A DNA stretch of 64,000 nt from Gammaproteobacteria bacterium (GCA_030583605.1 CP129466.1:558001-622000), one strand, 5' to 3'; shown: positions 19,399-29,875, counted from the stretch's first letter. The notes: generated by a model not told the origin, from the letters alone. Numbers and translations: made by a program.

Positions 19399-20955
19399 TC
19401 AATGCCGGAAATGCCGTACGCCGGTGAACAACATCGCCATGCCGTGCTCGTCCGCAGCACGTATGACTTCCTCATCGCGCAACGAGCCACCCGGCTGGAT
19501 GACCACGCTAATGCCGTGTCCGGCCGCCGCGTCGATGCCATCGCGGAACGGGAAGAATGCGTCCGAGGCCATCGCCGCCCCGCGGATGTCGAGCCCGGCC
19601 TCGGCGGCTTTCCAGGCTGCGATGCGCGCGCTCATGACCCGGCTCATCTGGCCTGCGCCGATGCCGAGCGTCGCGCCGTCGCGGCAGTAGATGATCGCGT
19701 TGGATTTGACGAAACGGATCACCCGCCAGGCAAACAAGGCATCGTCGAGTTCCTGCGGCGTGGGCTGGCGTTTCGAGACGACGCGCAAGGCGTCGCGCGC
19801 GAGCATCGCCACATCCTTGTCCTGCACCAGCACCCCGCCCTCGACCTGCTGCAGTCGCAGGCCGGGAGCTGCCGGGTCGCCGAGGGAAGGCAGCGACAGC
19901 ACGCGCACGTTCGGCTTGGCGGCCAGGGTCGCGAGCGCCTCGGCGCTGAACGAGGGCGCCACGAAGACCTCGAGAAACTGCCGAGCCACGATGGTGGCCG
20001 CGAGCGCGCCATCCACCGTCGAATTGCAGGCGATGACGCCACCGAAGGCGGACTCCGGATCCGTCGCGTAGGCCTTCTCGTAGGCCGCCGCGAGATTAGT
20101 GCCTGTGCCCACGCCACAGGGGTTGGCGTGCTTGACGATGACGCAGGTCGGTGCGGGCAGCGCGCGGACGCATTCCAGCGCCGCATCCGCGTCTGCGATG
20201 TTGTTGAACGACAGCGGCTTGCCCTGGTGCAGCTGTGCGTCGAGCAGCGATCCGGCGCGGGTCCCCGCCTGCCGGTACAACGCGGCACGCTGGTGCGGGT
20301 TCTCGCCGTAGCGCAGGTCCGCCTGCTTGCGCAGCGCAAGCGGCAGGCGCTCGGGCAGCGCCCCGTCGCCCTCGACCGCATCCAGGTAGTGCCAGATTGC
20401 CGCATCGTAGCTCGCGGTATGGGCGAAGGCCTTGCGGGCGAGGCGGCGGCGCGTCGCGTCGGACAGCGTGGCCCCCTGTTCGCGCAGCTCCGCCACGAGT
20501 CCCGGGTAGTCCGCCGGATCGACGACCACGGCGACGAAGGCGTGATTCTTCGCCGCTGCGCGGATCATGGCCGGGCCACCGATGTCGATGTTCTCGATGG
20601 CCGCCTCCCGCGGGGTGTCGGCCCGGGCGACGGTCGCCTCGAATGGGTACAGGTTGATGATGGCGAGATCGATCGGCTCGATGCCATGCCGTTGCATCAC
20701 TGCGGCGTCGATGTCGCGGCGTCCGAGCAGTGCGCCGTGGATCGCCGGATGCAGGGTCTTGACGCGACCGTCCATGATTTCGGGGAACCCGGTCACATCG
20801 CTCACGTCGGTGACGTCGAGGCCGGCGCCCCGCAGGGCCTGGGCGGTACCGCCGGTGGAGAGCAGCTTCACGCCCATGGCCGCGAGTTCGCGGGCGAATT
20901 CGGTGATGCCGGACTTGTCCGACACGCTGATCAGCGCGCGCGCGATGCGACTCAC
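19399..20955 (-). CDS. purH: Bifunctional AICAR formyltransferase/IMP cyclohydrolase
   Basis: Last two steps of IMP synthesis. 518 aa. N-terminal MGS-like cyclohydrolase domain ([26 protein letters not shown]) and C-terminal formyltransferase domain with the catalytic KHANPCGVG (about residue 265) and [13 protein letters not shown]. It is the upstream partner of purD and follows fis at 84 bp. Confidence 0.96.
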   Translation of the reverse strand: MSRIARALISVSDKSGITEFARELAAMGVKLLSTGGTAQALRGAGLDVTDVSDVTGFPEIMDGRVKTLHPAIHGALLGRRDIDAAVMQRHGIEPIDLAIINLYPFEATVARADTPREAAIENIDIGGPAMIRAAAKNHAFVAVVVDPADYPGLVAELREQGATLSDATRRRLARKAFAHTASYDAAIWHYLDAVEGDGALPERLPLALRKQADLRYGENPHQRAALYRQAGTRAGSLLDAQLHQGKPLSFNNIADADAALECVRALPAPTCVIVKHANPCGVGTGTNLAAAYEKAYATDPESAFGGVIACNSTVDGALAATIVARQFLEVFVAPSFSAEALATLAAKPNVRVLSLPSLGDPAAPGLRLQQVEGGVLVQDKDVAMLARDALRVVSKRQPTPQELDDALFAWRVIRFVKSNAIIYCRDGATLGIGAGQMSRVMSARIAAWKAAEAGLDIRGAAMASDAFFPFRDGIDAAAGHGISVVIQPGGSLRDEEVIRAADEHGMAMLFTGVRHFRH

Positions 20956-21039
20956 GTCAGAGGGCCCCAGGTCCGGTTCAAGCGAAATTGGCGTGCGGCC
21001 CGCCGGCGTTGCAAAGCGGCCACGACGGCGCTGGCCAGA

Positions 21040-21345
21040 TCAACCGAGCAGGTCGTACTGCCGAAGTTTCTTGCGGAGCGTTGCCCGGTTCAAGCCGAGT
21101 ATGGCTGCCGCGCGACTCTGGTTGCCCTGGGTGTAGTCCAGCACCGCTTCGAACAACGGCGGCTCCACCTCGCCGAGCACGAGATCGTAGAGTTCGTTCG
21201 GCTTGTGGCCATTGAGGTCGCGGAAATAGGTACGCAGCGCCTCGTCGGTGAAATCACGCAGTGGCCGGTTGCGCAGCTGCACGACGGACTCGCGCTGGCG
21301 GCCGGTCGATTTGCGGATGCCAGCGGTTTTTCTTTTAGTTGTCAC
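21040..21345 (-). CDS. fis: Nucleoid protein Fis
   Basis: DNA-bending nucleoid protein and growth-phase regulator, 101 aa. The C-terminal helix-turn-helix is nearly canonical: GNQSRAAAILGLNRATLRKKL. The GTG at 21345 has GGGAG upstream; the longer frame to 21387 adds residues not seen in Fis. In many gammaproteobacteria fis follows dusB in a prmA-dusB-fis order. Here dusB is absent and a zinc-ribbon gene sits between prmA and fis. Confidence 0.93.
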   Translation of the reverse strand: MTTKRKTAGIRKSTGRQRESVVQLRNRPLRDFTDEALRTYFRDLNGHKPNELYDLVLGEVEPPLFEAVLDYTQGNQSRAAAILGLNRATLRKKLRQYDLLG

Positions 21346-21731
21346 GGTTGACCCACTCCCCGGAGGGCATGCATCCGCTCCGGCCATGTCCGGCAGACCT
21401 GCGGACTCGAACGCAGGCCGGCGATGTAGTGATAACCCGCGTCGCGACCGGAATCCGGAAAATCAGCCAGTGCGATCCGTCGGATGCACAGGCGCGAGCT
21501 TTCTCGCTCCAGTCACTGGCGACGTCGCCGTCGCCTCCACCCTATCCCGCGGGGGGCGGAATGATAGCACGCTGATTGCGCGGTCAACGGTGCTTCGCGA
21601 TGTGAAACTAGATTGCTGTTCGCCTGTCGTGTTCAAGTGCATGAACGCGCACGCGCCACTCAATCGCAACGTCTCGCATCGTTGACCGCGCTTCGGTGCG
21701 AGCCAATCGAGACCCGGTCTATCTCACGCGC
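21346..21731. other. Gene-free region upstream of fis
   Basis: 386 bp between fis and the zinc-ribbon gene, with no supportable reading frame. It should contain the fis promoter. An AT-richer patch near 21,580-21,650 stands out from its surroundings, and a GAGCTTTCTCGCTC hairpin lies at about 21,497. No clear terminator was found for the gene to the right. Confidence 0.5.
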
Positions 21732-23039
21732 TCAGTGCCGGTACGGATCGCGCGCAGTCTTGCACTGCAGGCCGAGCCGCCGGTTTGGCAGGCAGACGTC
21801 GACTTCATAGCCCTGTGCCGTCGTGCCCGGATCGGGCAGGCTGAGTTCGACCGGGATGAGCGCGCCCGGCGCATAGATCCCCGACGCGGACGCGGGTCCG
21901 GCGAGATACTCCGCGGCACGGAACACGCCACTCCCGACCGGATTGGTCCAACGGTCGCGCAGCACGACGCGCACCAGCGGCAAGCCGACCGGGCGTTTAC
22001 CGGTGATGGCGATCTCCGCCACGATGTCGAGGGCGCCCGGGGCGGAGTTGCCCGCGATCGCCTTCACCCCGCGAATCTGGTACGTGTCGAGCGGCCAATC
22101 CGGGTATATCGCCTGGCCGAGTCGCGCATAGAGCGCGCGGACCATGTCGCCGTATTGCGGATGTGCTGCGAGCTGGTCGCGGTTCTGGTGCAGCACCTGG
22201 CCAGCCAGCACGAGCGCCGCCACCACGCTGGCTGCAAGCCAGCGGGCGGTGTGGCGCGGAGCCGGTGCCTGGGTAAATGCCGGCGGCGGACCCCACTCCA
22301 GAATCGTGTCGGGCCGCGCGGGTTCGGCGGTCGCGCCGGCGGCCGGCGGGCCGTCGGCGATCGCGGCTTCGGTTGTCGGAGGCTGCATCGCGGCGGAGGC
22401 GGTGTCTGCGGGCCGCCTGTCTGCATCGCGTAGTTCGTCAGGTTCTTCCTGCAGTTCGAACACCGGCAGGTGTTCCGGCTCCGCGATGTCGGCGGCACGA
22501 ACCAGGGGCTCGGCGGCTCCTCCGGCATCGTCATCCGTGCGGATCAGCCACAGCGGCGACTCGTCTGCTTCGGTATCCGTTGCTGCGGCGCTGTCGGCCT
22601 CCTGCAGAAAAGTCTTCCAGGTGTCGGTGTCCGCCGTTTCCTCCTCCAGCGAACGTGCCGGTTCCGGAGCTTCTGTTCCGGTCCCGGCGTCCCCAGCGGC
22701 GACCGGCGTGGCTGCGTCGGCCTCGAAGTCACTGCCAAGTGCGGGTTCCGGGCGGCGCGGCAGCGCGGGTTCTTCGGCCGCGATGAAAAACCGCTGCCAG
22801 TCGTGTTCCGGGGCGTCGAACTCCAGGTTCTCTCCGGCGGGCTCCTGCTCCACGGGGTCGATCGGTGGCGCAGGTGTCGGCGGCAGGGTGTGCGCTGACT
22901 CGTCCCAGTCGTCGACAAGGGTGCGCAGTGCGTTGAACACGGTGCCGCAGGAGCCGCAGCGCACGTCGCCCTCGGCCATCTGCAGCACGGGGGCGGTCAC
23001 GCGAAAGGTGGAACTGCAGCCTGGACAGCGCGTATACAT
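21732..23039 (-). CDS. Zinc-ribbon DUF3426 membrane protein
   Basis: 435-aa protein. It begins with a MJ0042-type zinc ribbon, MYTRCPGCSSTFRV and RCGSCGTVFNAL (two CxxC pairs). A long acidic, low-complexity linker (about residues 50-250) follows, then one membrane segment (WLAASVVAALVLAGQVL, about 265). The C-terminal periplasmic domain matches DUF3426. Function unknown; it commonly sits beside prmA in gammaproteobacteria. The ATG at 23039 is chosen because the ribbon starts there. Confidence 0.82.
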   Translation of the reverse strand: MYTRCPGCSSTFRVTAPVLQMAEGDVRCGSCGTVFNALRTLVDDWDESAHTLPPTPAPPIDPVEQEPAGENLEFDAPEHDWQRFFIAAEEPALPRRPEPALGSDFEADAATPVAAGDAGTGTEAPEPARSLEEETADTDTWKTFLQEADSAAATDTEADESPLWLIRTDDDAGGAAEPLVRAADIAEPEHLPVFELQEEPDELRDADRRPADTASAAMQPPTTEAAIADGPPAAGATAEPARPDTILEWGPPPAFTQAPAPRHTARWLAASVVAALVLAGQVLHQNRDQLAAHPQYGDMVRALYARLGQAIYPDWPLDTYQIRGVKAIAGNSAPGALDIVAEIAITGKRPVGLPLVRVVLRDRWTNPVGSGVFRAAEYLAGPASASGIYAPGALIPVELSLPDPGTTAQGYEVDVCLPNRRLGLQCKTARDPYRH

Positions 23040-23076
23040 GACAGCCGACTGGCAAGACCTCAGCGGATGGGCGCGG

Positions 23077-23994
23077 TCAGCCGGTCGATGCATCGACCGG
23101 CTGTCGGCCGGTGGCCGGCGTGCCGGCCAGTAGTGCCCAGCCGGCGAGCTCGCCTGACGGGCGCAGATCCAGCCACGGCCGGCAGCCGGTTCTGACCTGC
23201 GACGTTTGCGACGTCAGAATACCGCTCAGTGCAACGTGCGCGCCAGCCCGGCAGTGGCCGTGCAGCGCAGGCGCCAATGCGATCAGCGTGCCGGCGAGAA
23301 TGTTCGCGACCACGACATCGTGGTCGCCGGCGCAGGTCAACTGCTCCGGCAGGGCGAGGCGCAGGCGCGATACGACGCCGTTGCGCGCGGCGTTCTCCCG
23401 GGTCGCCTGCAATGCCTGGGGATCGATGTCGAGCGCGGTGGCCGAACGTGCGCCCAGCGCCAGGGCGGCGATCGCCAGCACTCCCGAGCCGCAGCCGTAA
23501 TCGAGCACCGCGAGCCCCGCGAGGGGCAACGCCGCGAGCCATTGCAGGCACAGCGCGGTGCTGGGGTGGGAACCAGAGCCGAACGCGAGGCCCGGCTCGA
23601 GCGTCACGGCGACGCCGGCCGGATCCGGGCATGCGGCTCCGGTCGGGCAGATCCACAGTCGCGCGCCGAAGCGCTGCGGCACGAGTTGCTCGCGGAACTC
23701 GCGCACCCAGTCGCGCTCGACCAGCGTGGCAAACCCGATGGCCAGGGGCCCCGGCAGCAGCGGTTGCAGGCGTTCCCTGATGTCCTGCGCCGCGGTCCCG
23801 GCGGGCAACAGGGCGCTCACCTGCACCTGCGGCCACAGCGGCGTTGCGCCCGGTGCCGGCTCGAGGATCGGTTCTGCGCCCGGGTCGGCGAAGCTGACGG
23901 ACAATGCGCCGAGGCCGAGCAGCGCGGCCTCGACGGCGTCTGCCGCGCCGGCCGGCACCGTCAGCTCGACCGTCAGCCAGCTTGCTGCCGCCAC
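23077..23994 (-). CDS. prmA: Ribosomal protein L11 methyltransferase
   Basis: SAM-dependent trimethylation of ribosomal protein L11. 305 aa. SAM-binding motif I VLDYGCGSGVLAIAALALGA (about residue 165), FGSGSHPSTALCLQWL just before it, and motif IV VVANILAGTL. It lies one base downstream of accC on the same strand, so it is probably co-transcribed with the acc genes. Confidence 0.93.
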   Translation of the reverse strand: MAAASWLTVELTVPAGAADAVEAALLGLGALSVSFADPGAEPILEPAPGATPLWPQVQVSALLPAGTAAQDIRERLQPLLPGPLAIGFATLVERDWVREFREQLVPQRFGARLWICPTGAACPDPAGVAVTLEPGLAFGSGSHPSTALCLQWLAALPLAGLAVLDYGCGSGVLAIAALALGARSATALDIDPQALQATRENAARNGVVSRLRLALPEQLTCAGDHDVVVANILAGTLIALAPALHGHCRAGAHVALSGILTSQTSQVRTGCRPWLDLRPSGELAGWALLAGTPATGRQPVDASTG

Positions 23995-23995
23995 T

Positions 23996-25336
23996 TCAGA
24001 GGCCGAGGCGCTTTTCCAGGTAGTGGATATCCGTGCCGCCCGCCTTGAACGCCGAGTGCTGCATGAGTTCCAGGTGCAGCGGGATATTGGTCTTGATGCC
24101 GTCCACGACCATTTCGGTCAGCGCGACGTACATGCGGGCGATGGCCGAGGCACGCGAATCGCTGTGCGCAATGATTTTCGCGATCATCGAGTCGTAGAAG
24201 GGCGGCACGACGTAGCCGCTGTAGAGATGGCTGTCGACGCGGATCCCGGGGCCGCCAGGCGGGTGCCACAGCTCGATCCGCCCCGGCGAGGGCAGGAAGG
24301 TCTTCGGATCCTCTGCGTTGATGCGGCACTCGATCGCGTGGCCGCGGATGGCGAGATCCTCCTGGCTGAAGGACAGCTTCTCGCCTGCGGCGATGCGCAG
24401 CTGCTCGCGCACGATGTCCACGCCGGTGATCATCTCGGTGACCGGGTGCTCGACCTGCAATCGGGTGTTCATCTCGATGAAGTAGAACTTGCCGTCCTGG
24501 AACAGGAACTCGAAGGTGCCGGCGCTGCGGTAGCCGATTTCCAGGCAGGCCTGGACGCAGCGCTCACCCATGCTGCGGCGCAACTCTTCGCTGATCCCGG
24601 GTGCGGGGGCTTCTTCGATCACCTTCTGGTGGCGGCGCTGCATGGAGCAGTCGCGCTCGAACAGGTAGACGGCGTTGCCCTTGCCGTCGGCGAGCAACTG
24701 GAACTCGATATGCCGCGGCCTGGCGAGGAATTTCTCCATGTACACGGTGTCGTTGCCGAACGCGGCCCGCGCCTCGACCTTGGTCACCGACACTGCGTTG
24801 GCGAGCGAGGCCTCGGTGTGCACGACGCGCATGCCGCGCCCGCCGCCGCCCGCCGCCGCCTTGATGATGACCGGGTAGCCGATGTCCCTCGCCAGGCGCT
24901 GGTTCTCTTCGATCTGGTCGCCGAGCGGCCCGTCCGAGCCCGGCACGGTCGGCACGCCGGCCTTGCGCATGGTTTCCTTCGCCGAGATCTTGTCGCCCAT
25001 CAGGCGTATCACGTCGGGCGGCGGTCCGACGAACACGAAGCCGGAATTCTCGACCCGTTCGGCGAAATCGGCGTTCTCCGAGAGAAAGCCGAAACCGGGA
25101 TGGATGCCCTCGGCGTCGGTGACCTCGGCGGCGCTGATGATGGCCGGCATGTTCAGGTAGCTGCGGGCGGAGGGCGGCGGGCCAATACAGACGGTCTCGT
25201 CGGCCAGCAGCACGTGCTTGAGGCTCGCATCGGCCGTCGAATGGACCGCAACTGTCTTGATGCCGAGTTCCCGGCAGGCACGCTGAATGCGCAGCGCGAC
25301 TTCGCCGCGATTGGCTATGAGGATCTTGTCGAGCAT
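23996..25336 (-). CDS. accC: Biotin carboxylase subunit of acetyl-CoA carboxylase
   Basis: ATP-dependent carboxylation of biotin on AccB, the first half-reaction of malonyl-CoA formation. 446 aa. N-terminal [17 protein letters not shown], glycine-rich ATP-grasp loop [11 protein letters not shown], catalytic region [15 protein letters not shown], and ECRINAEDP. The start at 25336 matches the family N terminus. It lies 32 bp downstream of accB, the classical accBC operon. Confidence 0.97.
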   Translation of the reverse strand: MLDKILIANRGEVALRIQRACRELGIKTVAVHSTADASLKHVLLADETVCIGPPPSARSYLNMPAIISAAEVTDAEGIHPGFGFLSENADFAERVENSGFVFVGPPPDVIRLMGDKISAKETMRKAGVPTVPGSDGPLGDQIEENQRLARDIGYPVIIKAAAGGGGRGMRVVHTEASLANAVSVTKVEARAAFGNDTVYMEKFLARPRHIEFQLLADGKGNAVYLFERDCSMQRRHQKVIEEAPAPGISEELRRSMGERCVQACLEIGYRSAGTFEFLFQDGKFYFIEMNTRLQVEHPVTEMITGVDIVREQLRIAAGEKLSFSQEDLAIRGHAIECRINAEDPKTFLPSPGRIELWHPPGGPGIRVDSHLYSGYVVPPFYDSMIAKIIAHSDSRASAIARMYVALTEMVVDGIKTNIPLHLELMQHSAFKAGGTDIHYLEKRLGL

Positions 25337-25368
25337 ATCGGAGAGAAGGGGGGGGCGGGGCTCTGCGC

Positions 25369-25848
25369 TTACTGGATGATGAAGAGCGTCTGGCCGAATT
25401 CGACCGGTTCGCCGTTGGTGGCGGCCACGGCGGCAATGCGCCCGGCCTTGTCCGCTTCGATCTGGTTCATCATCTTCATCGCTTCGATGATGCACAGCGT
25501 ATCGCCAGCCTTGACTTCACTGCCGACTTTCACGAAGGGGTCCCCGCCGGGGGTGGCCGCTTCATAGAAGGTACCGACCATGGGGGAGACGACCTTGTGG
25601 CCGGGTATGTCCGGCTCGTTCTTGCCGCCTGCCGTCGTCGGCGAAATCGCGGCGGGTGAGTCGCTGCGACCCGGCGGCGGCAGTGCTGCGGCACCGGCTG
25701 GTGCAGCCGCGACGGCAATGTGCTGGACGGCGCCCCCGGTGGAATAGCGGCTGATGCGGACCGATTCCTCGCCTTCCGAGATCTCCAGTTCGGCGATGCC
25801 GGATTCCTCCAGCAGTTCGATGAGTTTCTTGACCTTGCGTATGTCCAT
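25369..25848 (-). CDS. accB: Biotin carboxyl carrier protein
   Basis: Carrier subunit of acetyl-CoA carboxylase, 159 aa. The C-terminal biotinyl domain contains the exact biotinylation motif EAMKMMN (about residue 123-129). N-terminal [17 protein letters not shown] is typical, followed by an Ala/Pro-rich flexible linker. It follows aroQ by 26 bp, an order seen in many gammaproteobacteria. Confidence 0.97.
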   Translation of the reverse strand: MDIRKVKKLIELLEESGIAELEISEGEESVRISRYSTGGAVQHIAVAAAPAGAAALPPPGRSDSPAAISPTTAGGKNEPDIPGHKVVSPMVGTFYEAATPGGDPFVKVGSEVKAGDTLCIIEAMKMMNQIEADKAGRIAAVAATNGEPVEFGQTLFIIQ

Positions 25849-25874
25849 GGACAGCGCTCCTTTCGGCGCCGGTG

Positions 25875-26321
25875 CTACGGGGCCGGCGGTTGCAGCCGGT
25901 GGTCGGCGGCTCGCAGCGCCAGTCCATAGCCGAGCGGCCCCAGGCCCGTGATCGTGCCGACCGCGATGTCGGCGAAATAGGAGTGACGGCGGAACTCTTC
26001 GCGCGCGTGCACGTTGCTGATGTGGATCTCGATGAACGGGATGCCGACCGCGAGCAGGGCGTCGCGCAGGGCAATGCTGGTGTGCGTCAGCGCCCCGGGA
26101 TTGATCAGTATGAAATCGGCCTGCCCGGACGCCGCCTGTACGCGATCGACCAGCTCGGCTTCGGCATTGCTCTGGAAGGTGTCGAGGTCATGGCCGAGGC
26201 TTGCTGCAAGCGCACGGGTGTCGCGCTCGATGTCGGCAAGCGTAGTACGGCCGTACAGCCCCGGTTCCCGGGTGCCGAGCAGGTTGAGATTCGGTCCATT
26301 GACCAGCAGGATGCGGGCCAT
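25875..26321 (-). CDS. aroQ: Type II 3-dehydroquinate dehydratase
   Basis: Third step of the shikimate pathway, dodecameric type II enzyme. 148 aa. [21 protein letters not shown] with the catalytic tyrosine and neighbouring arginine, [10 protein letters not shown], the histidine in [11 protein letters not shown], and [11 protein letters not shown] at the C terminus. Upstream member of the aroQ-accB-accC cluster. Confidence 0.96.
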   Translation of the reverse strand: MARILLVNGPNLNLLGTREPGLYGRTTLADIERDTRALAASLGHDLDTFQSNAEAELVDRVQAASGQADFILINPGALTHTSIALRDALLAVGIPFIEIHISNVHAREEFRRHSYFADIAVGTITGLGPLGYGLALRAADHRLQPPAP

Positions 26322-26410
26322 CCGTGCGCCATCCCCAAGCGTTTCCCGCAGATGGCGGCAAGTTTAACGACTTTGGCGGCAAATAGAAGTAATTTTATGT
26401 GGGGCCGGAC

Positions 26411-27049
26411 TCAGTTGCCGGTCCCTGGAGCCGGGGCGTCCAGTGGGGCCAGCGCCGCGGTTGCGGCGGCGGCGTCGAGTTCGCCGTTTTTCAGCCGGTC
26501 GAGCACCGAGGTGATCAGCCGGATGTCGTCGAGGTCGATTTCCCCCATGTGCATCTTCAGCACCCGCCCGCCGGGGGCGGCGATCACGGTCAGCGGCAGG
26601 CCGACGAACTCCGGGCCAAACGATTCGGCGGCCGCCATGGCTTCGGTCTCGCCGAACAGGATCGGGTACGTCACGCCGGTTTCGGCCACGAAGCGGCGCA
26701 CCGGATCCTCGCGGTCGATGGCTATGCCGACCACCGCCGGCCCGCGCCCGCCACGCTCCTGGTGCAACTGTTCGAGCAGCGGCATCTCGCGACGGCAGGG
26801 GGCGCACCAGGTCGCCCAGAAATTGAGCACCAGCGAATCCGATGTCCATTCGTGCAGAGACCGGGTGGTGCCGCTGAGATCCGGCAGGCGCACATCCGGC
26901 ACCTCCACCGCGGTGGCGGGTGCGGCCGGCGCCGTTGGCAGCGGCGGTGGCGGTGGCGATTGCCGCAGCGACCAGTACGCGCGGCCGGCAAAAAAACCGC
27001 CGACCACGCAGAGCGCAACGAGCAGCAGCAGCCGACCGGTCGAGCCCAT
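26411..27049 (-). CDS. TlpA/ResA-like thioredoxin-fold protein
   Basis: Membrane-anchored periplasmic thiol-disulfide oxidoreductase, 212 aa. N-terminal anchor (LLLLVALCVVGGFFAG, about 6-21), a proline-rich linker, then a thioredoxin fold with active site WATWCAPCRREMP (CxxC near residue 91). It lies four bases downstream of dsbD, so the natural reading is that DsbD supplies its electrons. The target substrate is unknown. Confidence 0.87.
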   Translation of the reverse strand: MGSTGRLLLLVALCVVGGFFAGRAYWSLRQSPPPPPLPTAPAAPATAVEVPDVRLPDLSGTTRSLHEWTSDSLVLNFWATWCAPCRREMPLLEQLHQERGGRGPAVVGIAIDREDPVRRFVAETGVTYPILFGETEAMAAAESFGPEFVGLPLTVIAAPGGRVLKMHMGEIDLDDIRLITSVLDRLKNGELDAAAATAALAPLDAPAPGTGN

Positions 27050-27053
27050 GCGG

Positions 27054-29300
27054 TCAGCGGCCGAAGGCGCTGCGGACGTGGGCGGAGAAGGCGGCAGCGT
27101 TCTTGAAGCCGACTACGCGGTGGCCGTCACGTTCGCGCCCGTCGGTACCAAAGAACACGATGGTGGGCGGCCCGAAGATGCCGAAATGCTCGAGCAGCGC
27201 CTGATCGGCCTGGTCGTTGGCGGTGACATCCGCCTGCAGCAGCACCGCGCCGTCGAGTGCCGCGCGGACTTCCGGGGTCGAGAACGTGTAACGCTCCATC
27301 TCGATGCAGGATGCACACCAGTCGGCGTAGAAGTCCAGCATCAGGGGCTGATTGGCCGCGCTGGCCGCGGCGGCTGCCGCCTGGAAGTCGGCCACGGTCT
27401 TGACCGGGCGAAACGGCAGGCTGGCCACCTCGGCGCTGCCAGCGCCACCGCCTCCGCCGCTGAACACTTCGAGCGGGCGCAGCGGGTCATGGCCGCCGGC
27501 CAGTGCGCCGGCGAGCAGCGCGACCCCGTAGGATGCCGCGAGCAGCCCGGCGCCCTTGGCGAGCGTGCGCGGGACTCCGGCCACACCGTCGAGCCGCTCG
27601 AAGGCGCCGAGGAACACGCCGGCCATGAACACCAGCACCGCCCACAGCACCATGGTGATCGCATCGGGCAGGATCCGGTCGATCATCCACACGGCGAGCC
27701 CGAGCATCATGAAGCCGAACGCGCCCTTGACCTTGTTCATCCAGGCGCCCGCCTTGGGCAGCAGCCGCCCGGCGGACGTCCCGATCAGCAACAGCGGCAG
27801 GCCCATGCCGAGCGACAGTGCGAACAGGGCCAGTGCGCCGCGCGTCACATCCCCGGTTTTGGCGATCACGGTGAGTGCGGCGACCAGCGGTGGCGCCACG
27901 CAGGTGGTGACCACCAGCGCCGAAAGCGCGCCCATTGCGGCCGTCCCGAAGAACGTGCCGGTCTTCTGGCGCCCGCTCGCCGCATCGATCCGGTTCACGA
28001 GCACGGCCGGAAGGCGCAGCTCGTAGGCGCCGAACATCGCGAGCGCCATGCCCACGAACAACGTCGCCACCGCGATGGTGACCCAGGTCTGCTGCAAGGC
28101 TGCCTGGATCTGCTGGCCGGCGGCCGCGAAGATCGCGCCGGCGGCGGTGTAGGTCAGCGCCATGCCGAGCACGAAGGTCAGGGACAGCGCGAAGGCCCGG
28201 CCGGTAGTCACGTTCTTGCCCTGGCCCACGATGATGCCTGACAGGATCGGGACCATCGGCAGGCAGCAGGGCGTGAACGACAGCAGTACCCCGAGTCCTG
28301 CAAAGGTCAGCATGACCAGCGCGAGGTTGCCGGTGCCGATCATGCCGGCCAACTGGTCCTGCTCCGAAACCATCGGCGCGCTGCCCGCAGCGTTCGCCAC
28401 CGCCGCCGTGTCGCCGGCGAGCGCGCTGATCGCGCCCGGGCCGGTGGCGGCGGAGACGCTGAGCCGCACGGTCTGGGGCGGATAGCAGATGCTGTTTTCC
28501 TTGCAGCCCTGGTAGGAGACGCGCAGTTGCAGCGGATCGGCGCTGCCCGTCACGTCGAGCTCAGCCGACACTTCCTCGAAAAATACGGTGGTCTGCCCGA
28601 AATACTCATCTTCCTTGGGCACTCCCGCGGGCAAACGCGGGGTGCCAAGAGTGATGCCCGGGCTTTCGCTCTCGATCTTCAGGCTGTCGCGATAGAGGTA
28701 ATAGCCCTCCGCAATCAGCCACTCCACGCGCAGGAGCCGGGCGCTGGGCATGACCGCACTGACGCGGAACGCCCGTTCCGGCGGCAGCGGCGCAGCGGGC
28801 GCGGCAGCGCCGCCGAGCACACTGGTGATTGAGCGGCCCGCGGGGGGCGCGGCCTGGCTCGTATCGAGCACCACCGGGGCGATCCATTTCTGCGGCGGGT
28901 AACACAGCCCGATGTCGGCGCAGCCCTGCGAACGGATCTCGAGATCCAGCCGACCTGGCCCCGCCTCCCGCACCGGGATTCGCACCACCGCCTCGTTGCG
29001 ATAGATGTGCATGTCGCCGAAAAACTCGTCGTGGTAGGGTTTTCCGGCTGGCATCTGCGCATCGCCGAGGACGACCCCCGGCGTTTTCGTCGCGAACGAC
29101 ATGCGCTCTTTATAGAGGTAGTAATCAGGCTCGATCGTCCAGCGCACGACGATGTCGCCCTCGCTGGTGCTCACCTCGTAACGGAATGCTTCTTCCGGGC
29201 GCAGTACCTGCGGCTCGCCGGCGGCCCATGCCATTGCCCATGCGAGCAGCAGTGTCAGGCACGTAACGGTGCGGCCGGGTTGGCGGAGCGGGTGCATCAT
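27054..29300 (-). CDS. dsbD: Thiol:disulfide interchange protein DsbD
   Basis: Carries electrons from cytoplasmic thioredoxin to periplasmic substrates. 748 aa with signal peptide. The N-terminal region holds two related segments, each with paired cysteines (CADIGLCYPP and CKENSICYPP), so the alpha domain looks duplicated. Then eight membrane segments with SFTPCCLPMVPIL and TTCVAPPLVAALT, and a C-terminal thioredoxin-like domain with DWCASCIEME. The ATG at 29300 overlaps the cutA stop (ATGA). Confidence 0.93.
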   Translation of the reverse strand: MMHPLRQPGRTVTCLTLLLAWAMAWAAGEPQVLRPEEAFRYEVSTSEGDIVVRWTIEPDYYLYKERMSFATKTPGVVLGDAQMPAGKPYHDEFFGDMHIYRNEAVVRIPVREAGPGRLDLEIRSQGCADIGLCYPPQKWIAPVVLDTSQAAPPAGRSITSVLGGAAAPAAPLPPERAFRVSAVMPSARLLRVEWLIAEGYYLYRDSLKIESESPGITLGTPRLPAGVPKEDEYFGQTTVFFEEVSAELDVTGSADPLQLRVSYQGCKENSICYPPQTVRLSVSAATGPGAISALAGDTAAVANAAGSAPMVSEQDQLAGMIGTGNLALVMLTFAGLGVLLSFTPCCLPMVPILSGIIVGQGKNVTTGRAFALSLTFVLGMALTYTAAGAIFAAAGQQIQAALQQTWVTIAVATLFVGMALAMFGAYELRLPAVLVNRIDAASGRQKTGTFFGTAAMGALSALVVTTCVAPPLVAALTVIAKTGDVTRGALALFALSLGMGLPLLLIGTSAGRLLPKAGAWMNKVKGAFGFMMLGLAVWMIDRILPDAITMVLWAVLVFMAGVFLGAFERLDGVAGVPRTLAKGAGLLAASYGVALLAGALAGGHDPLRPLEVFSGGGGGAGSAEVASLPFRPVKTVADFQAAAAAASAANQPLMLDFYADWCASCIEMERYTFSTPEVRAALDGAVLLQADVTANDQADQALLEHFGIFGPPTIVFFGTDGRERDGHRVVGFKNAAAFSAHVRSAFGR

Positions 29301-29620
29301 GCGCCGGTGGCGTTCCTGATCCATTGCAGATAGGCCTCGGAGCCCGCGGCCAGGGTCAGGGCAATGATCTCGGGCACCTCGTACGGATGCAGGCGCCGCA
29401 CGGCGACTTCCAGTTCCGGGAACCGGTTGCGGGTGGTCTTGATCAGCAGCAGCACTTCCTCTTCCTTTTCCAGGTGTCCCTGCCAGCGATACCAGGAATT
29501 GGCGCCCGGCAGACGGGTCACGCAGGCGGCCAGATTCTGTTCAATCAGGATCGTGGCGATCTCGGCCGCCGTCCGGTTGTCCGGGCAGGTGCTGAGCACC
29601 AGGAGACAATCGTCCGCCAT
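29297..29620 (-). CDS. cutA: Divalent-cation tolerance protein CutA
   Basis: Small trimeric ferredoxin-fold protein, 107 aa. Conserved blocks: STCPDNRTAAEIA, NLAACVTRLPGANSWYRW, KTTRNRFPELE, HPYEVPEIIAL. The ATG at 29620 starts the conserved protein; the frame upstream runs on without conservation. It is coupled to dsbD by a 4-base overlap, a common pairing in proteobacteria. Role in metal tolerance is from family knowledge and is not firmly established. Confidence 0.93.
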   Translation of the reverse strand: MADDCLLVLSTCPDNRTAAEIATILIEQNLAACVTRLPGANSWYRWQGHLEKEEEVLLLIKTTRNRFPELEVAVRRLHPYEVPEIIALTLAAGSEAYLQWIRNATGA

Positions 29621-29765
29621 CTTAAATGCCCTCTTGCGCCGCGCAAGGAAGGATACCCGTGCCCCGCTCGGCCTGTCATGACGGGGTGCACACCGGCAGG
29701 CCCGCGGGGGGGGTGAGCAGGCGCCCGCCACGAGCCGGCCGTACATGCCGGTAGCGGCCGGGGGC

Positions 29766-29794
29766 TTGCAATCGGCTTTTCGCTGACTACTATT
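29766..29794 (+). promoter_or_regulatory. Probable groES-groEL promoter
   Basis: TTGCAA, a 17-bp spacer, then ACTATT, a fair sigma-70 type match that ends where the CIRCE operator begins. This placement suits repression by HrcA. The hexamers are imperfect. Confidence 0.55.
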
Positions 29795-29819
29795 AGCACT
29801 CGTTTTTGGTGAGTGCTAA
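29793..29819 (+). promoter_or_regulatory. CIRCE operator (HrcA-binding site)
   Basis: Perfect match to the CIRCE consensus: TTAGCACTC, nine bases, GAGTGCTAA. The site lies 57 bp before the groES start. Established knowledge: the repressor HrcA binds here and releases on heat shock. It predicts an hrcA gene elsewhere in this genome. Confidence 0.97.
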
Positions 29820-29875
29820 CGGCGCTCGAGTCCCGCATCGTACCGTTTTCATATGATTTTAAAGGAGTTTTTCCC

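Noticed and set aside
29621-29746. Upstream extension of cutA
   Set aside because: The frame is open but Arg/Pro-rich and unlike CutA; the family N terminus begins at 29620.
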